64,000 bases of DNA from contig JADKHX010000006.1 in the NCBI GenBank assembly GCA_016721505.1, forward strand, positions 248,001-312,000. Reading direction: 5' to 3'. A program made the translations under genes and the position numbers. A model generated the notes under the pieces. The model searched no databases and was not told the DNA's origin. It saw only the letters and a list, made by a program, of their open reading frames with translations. This stretch comes from Rhodocyclaceae bacterium. Lineage in GTDB: Bacteria > Pseudomonadota > Gammaproteobacteria > Burkholderiales > Rhodocyclaceae. The first letter of the stretch is position 1. Every line of letters starts with the position of its first letter. Below, piece after piece: positions 60,865-64,000 of the stretch.

Positions 60865-63800
60865 TCAAACCGATAATTCTGCGTGCAAGGCTTGCACGGA
60901 ATAAGTTTCCAGTCCGTCGTGACGCATGCCCGCACAAGCGGCGCGACCGCCTTCCACCGTCGTATAAATCGTCACTCTAGCTGCCAATGCGGAAGTGCGT
61001 ATCGAGCGCGAATCGGCAATTGCAGTGCGCTTTTCGTCCACCGTGTTGATGATGAATTGAATCTCCGAATTTTTGATCATGTCGACAATATGCGGACGGC
61101 CTTCGGTGACTTTATTCACCGTCGTCACTGGCAAACCGGCTGCGGCAATCGCCATCGCCGTTCCGCGCGTCGCTACTAAAGTAAATCCGAGCGCATGAAG
61201 TTCGTGCGCAACTTCAACTGCCTTGGGTTTGTCTCCCGGCTTGACACTAATAAAGGCGCGACCAGATGTGGGAAGCTTGGTTCCGCCGGCGAGCTGCGAT
61301 TTGACAAATGCTTCGCCAAATGTGCGGCCAACGCCCATCACTTCACCGGTCGACTTCATCTCGGGACCAAGCAACGTGTCGATGCCGGGGAATTTGTTAA
61401 ACGGGAACACCGCTTCCTTGACCGAAAAATACGGTGGCACGACTTCTTTGGTCACACCTTGGTCGGCTAGGCTACGCCCCGCCATGCAACGTGCGGCGAT
61501 TTTTGCCAACGGTAAGCTGGTGGCTTTGGATACAAACGGCACAGTGCGTGAAGCGCGTGGATTGACTTCGAGCACGTAGACCACCGCCTCATCGCCATGG
61601 CCTTGAATCGCAAATTGGACGTTCATCAGACCGACGACATTTAATCCATGCGCCATCATTTCAGTTTGGCGACGCAATTCATCTTGGATCTCTGCCGACA
61701 AAGAAAACGGCGGTAACGAGCACGACGAATCACCCGAATGCACACCCGCCTGCTCGATGTGCTCCATGATGCCGCCGATGATGACTTGCTTACCATCGCA
61801 CATGGCGTCGACATCGACTTCGGTCGCGTCGTTCAAGAACCTGTCCAGCAGCACCGGCGAATCGTTGGAGACTTTGATTGCTTCACGCATGTAGCGCTCC
61901 AAGTCTTTGCGATCGTGCACGATTTCCATCGCCCGTCCGCCAAGCACATAGCTTGGTCGCACCACCAGTGGATAGCCGATCTCATCGGCCAAACGAATGG
62001 CATCCGGCTCATTGCGCGCGGTACGATTCGGCGGCTGCTTCAAGCCCAATTCGTGCAACAGTTTTTGGAAGCGTTCGCGATCTTCTGCGGCGTCAATCAT
62101 GTCCGGCGTGGTGCCAATAATCTTGACGCCATTGGCTTCCAAATCGCGCGCACGTTTCAGCGGTGTCTGTCCACCAAATTGCACAATCACACCATCCGGC
62201 TGCTCGATGTGCACGATTTCCAAAATATCTTCCAGCGTCAGCGGCTCAAAGTAGAGGCGATCCGAAGTGTCGTAATCGGTTGAAACCGTCTCAGGATTGC
62301 AATTGACCATGATGGTTTCATAGCCGTCTTCGCGCATCGCCAGCGCTGCATGCACGCAGCAATAGTCGAACTCAATTCCCTGACCAATCCGGTTTGGCCC
62401 GCCGCCGAGCACCATTATTTTCTTGCGCTTGGTTGGCTGCGCTTCACATTCGTCTTCATAGGTCGAATACAAATACGCCGTGGCCGTGGCGAATTCGCCC
62501 GCGCAGGTATCAACGCGTTTGTACACCGGGCGAACGCCCAAAGCTTGACGGCGTTGGCGCAACAGCGTCTCGCCAGCACCAACTAACAAACCGATGCGTC
62601 GATCGGAAAATCCCTTGCGTTTCAAACCGCGCATTTTTTCTGCATCGAGATCATCGAGCTTCAGCAATGACAAACTTTGCTCGGTCTTGATGAGGTCTTC
62701 AATTTGTGCCAAAAACCACGGGTCGATTTTGGTCAAATTGAATACATCTTGCTGTGTATAGCCTTGTCGAAACGCTTGCCCGACATACCAAATTCGCTGC
62801 GGTCCGGCACTGGCCAATTCGCGGTTAATTTCTTCTTCTTCCGCCACCACTTCATCGAAGCCATAGGCACCGACTTCCAAGCCGCGTAACGCTTTTTGCA
62901 TCGACTCCTGAAAACTGCGCCCGATGGCCATCACTTCGCCGACCGATTTCATTTGCGTGGTCAAACGATCATTAGCCTGTGGAAATTTCTCGAAAGCGAA
63001 ACGCGGGATTTTTGTCACCACGTAGTCAATCGACGGCTCGAACGAGGCCGGTGTTGCGCCGCCGGTAATGTCGTTGCGCAATTCATCCAGCGTATAGCCC
63101 ACCGCCAGCTTGGCGGCAATTTTGGCAATCGGAAAACCGGTGGCTTTGGAAGCCAACGCTGATGAACGCGAGACGCGCGGATTCATCTCGATGACGATCA
63201 TGCGACCGTCATCAGGGTTGATCGAAAACTGTACGTTCGACCCACCGGTATCAACACCAATCTCGCGCAGCACGGCGATGCTGGCGTTGCGCATGATTTG
63301 ATATTCCTTGTCGCTCAGCGTTTGCGCCGGCGCAACGGTAATGGAATCACCAGTGTGGATGCCCATCGGATCGAGGTTTTCGATAGAGCAAACAATGATG
63401 CAATTGTCATTGCGATCCCGCACCACTTCCATCTCAAATTCTTTCCAGCCAAGCAGCGATTCTTCAATCAACAATTCTTTGGTCGGACTGGCTTCCAAGC
63501 CGCGTTTGCAAATCTCGACAAATTCTTCCTGGTTGTAAGCTATGCCGCCACCCGAACCGCCCATCGTGAAGGAGGGACGAATAATCGCCGGAAAGCCTAT
63601 TGCGCCTTGCACTTGCTGGGCTTCTTCCATGCTGTGGGCGATGCCCGAACGTGCGCTGCCCAAGCCGATGCGGGTCATCGCTTGCTTGAATTTTTCTCTA
63701 TCCTCGGCCATATCGATGGCTTCACGTGAGGCGCCAATCATCTCGACCTTGTACTTTTCGAGCACGCCGTGTTTGGCCAAATCGAGCGCGCAATTGAGCG

Positions 63801-64000
63801 CGGTCTGGCCGCCCATGGTCGGCAATATCGCGTCTGGCCTTTCCTTGGCAATGATGTTTTCGACGACTTGCCAGGTAATCGGCTCGATATAAGTCACGTC
63901 TGCCGTTTCCGGATCAGTCATGATTGTGGCTGGATTGGAATTCACCAAAATGACTTTGTAGCCTTCCTCACGCAGCGCTTTGCAGGCTTGTGCGCCGGAG
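60865..64000 (-). CDS. carB: Carbamoyl-phosphate synthase large subunit, 5' end outside the window
   Basis: At least 1044 residues are present, with the N-terminus beyond base 64000 (the frame is open to the edge as SGAQACKALREEGYKVI). Both ATP-grasp halves are visible (VNSNPATIMTDPETADVTYIEP and MVNCNPETVSTDYDTSDRLYFEP), with the oligomerisation region between them and the C-terminal MGS-like allosteric domain. It makes carbamoyl phosphate for pyrimidines and arginine. A repeat copy encodes LVGAGET in the oligomerisation region without changing the length, as far as I can judge. Confidence 0.98.
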   Translation of the reverse strand, partial: SGAQACKALREEGYKVILVNSNPATIMTDPETADVTYIEPITWQVVENIIAKERPDAILPTMGGQTALNCALDLAKHGVLEKYKVEMIGASREAIDMAEDREKFKQAMTRIGLGSARSGIAHSMEEAQQVQGAIGFPAIIRPSFTMGGSGGGIAYNQEEFVEICKRGLEASPTKELLIEESLLGWKEFEMEVVRDRNDNCIIVCSIENLDPMGIHTGDSITVAPAQTLSDKEYQIMRNASIAVLREIGVDTGGSNVQFSINPDDGRMIVIEMNPRVSRSSALASKATGFPIAKIAAKLAVGYTLDELRNDITGGATPASFEPSIDYVVTKIPRFAFEKFPQANDRLTTQMKSVGEVMAIGRSFQESMQKALRGLEVGAYGFDEVVAEEEEINRELASAGPQRIWYVGQAFRQGYTQQDVFNLTKIDPWFLAQIEDLIKTEQSLSLLKLDDLDAEKMRGLKRKGFSDRRIGLLVGAGETLLRQRRQALGVRPVYKRVDTCAGEFATATAYLYSTYEDECEAQPTKRKKIMVLGGGPNRIGQGIEFDYCCVHAALAMREDGYETIMVNCNPETVSTDYDTSDRLYFEPLTLEDILEIVHIEQPDGVIVQFGGQTPLKRARDLEANGVKIIGTTPDMIDAAEDRERFQKLLHELGLKQPPNRTARNEPDAIRLADEIGYPLVVRPSYVLGGRAMEIVHDRKDLERYMREAIKVSNDSPVLLDRFLNDATEVDVDAMCDGKQVIIGGIMEHIEQAGVHSGDSSCSLPPFSLSAEIQDELRRQTEMMAHGLNVVGLMNVQFAIQGHGDEAVVYVLEVNPRASRTVPFVSKATSLPLAKIAARCMAGRSLADQGVTKEVVPPYFSVKEAVFPFNKFPGIDTLLGPEMKSTGEVMGVGRTFGEAFVKSQLAGGTKLPTSGRAFISVKPGDKPKAVEVAHELHALGFTLVATRGTAMAIAAAGLPVTTVNKVTEGRPHIVDMIKNSEIQFIINTVDEKRTAIADSRSIRTSALAARVTIYTTVEGGRAACAGMRHDGLETYSVQALHAELSV
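62565..62584 (+). repeat. Dispersed repeat-like copy inside carB
   Basis: GCGTCTCGCCAGCACCAACT, antisense to carB, encoding LVGAGET. Two changes in the left part. Because the protein length here seems unchanged relative to relatives, chance similarity remains possible. Confidence 0.6.

Overview
The window is a 64 kb chromosomal segment of a betaproteobacterium, probably Burkholderiales or a close relative, with a moderate GC content. The gene orders yciB-yciI-bolA-ppiC and carB-greA-yhbY-rlmE-ftsH-folP-glmM are typical of that class. So are the many polyhydroxyalkanoate (PHA) genes: three phasins, a granule-region protein, PhaR and two acetoacetyl-CoA reductases. No phage or insertion sequence is visible. 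Gene density is high, and most genes are housekeeping or metabolic.

Layout. 1-1468: end of yciB, then yciI, bolA and a parvulin, closed by a strong bidirectional terminator shared with the convergent purL (1569-5495). 5632-9467: small unknown proteins, a PHA granule-region protein, a TetR regulator, two tandem phasins and an alpha/beta hydrolase. 9565-12650: dsbA-dsbB, asparaginase II, arginase. 12855-14939: an unusual hydrolase-oxidoreductase fusion. 14981-19751: clpB (with a sigma32-type promoter) diverging from glpK and a phasin. 19748-30015 on the minus strand: one tightly packed run of helicase, ATP-grasp-like protein, mobB, moeA, moaD, moaE, kynB, kynU, kynA and a patatin, combining molybdenum-cofactor synthesis with the tryptophan-to-anthranilate pathway. 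30215-36411: a PAS-GGDEF-EAL protein, a membrane protein, a sterol-desaturase-like protein and an EamA transporter. 36558-40005: a damaged stretch with a DUF3592-like gene running into a poly-G block that is probably an artefact, a lipoprotein, a frameshifted MCE protein and an MlaE permease. 40132-46439: a Crp/Fnr regulator, tRNA-Glu and tRNA-Ala, a glycolate-oxidase-like flavoprotein, rimO, phaR and two phaB genes. 46638-49116: an arsenic-resistance operon (arsR-arsI-arsC-arsC-aqpS). 49229-54564: an OlsB-like acyltransferase, an LpxH-like phosphoesterase, a CYTH-CHAD protein and a 2TM/LytS/LytTR signalling set. 54718-64000: glmM, folP, ftsH, rlmE, yhbY, greA and partial carB.

The most unusual thing in the window is not a gene. 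A short dispersed repeat, with right box CAGCACCAACTG usually preceded by GGCGTGT, occurs about 18 times, roughly once per 3.5 kb. It sits both between genes and in frame inside essential or highly conserved genes (purL, clpB, glpK, kynA, moeA, carB, yhbY and others). In some copies the two boxes lie next to each other. In others they enclose a hairpin-bearing cargo of about 25-100 nt. Two cargo copies, at the start of kynA and between glmM and folP, share a backbone but differ by compensatory base-pair changes in two hairpins, so structure appears to be conserved. The family looks like a modular, structured, mobile or amplifying repeat that tolerates insertion into coding sequence. I do not recognise it as a named family.

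The sequence also has quality problems: a poly-G block and at least three likely single-base frameshifts. Broken genes here should not be taken as real pseudogenes without read-level support.
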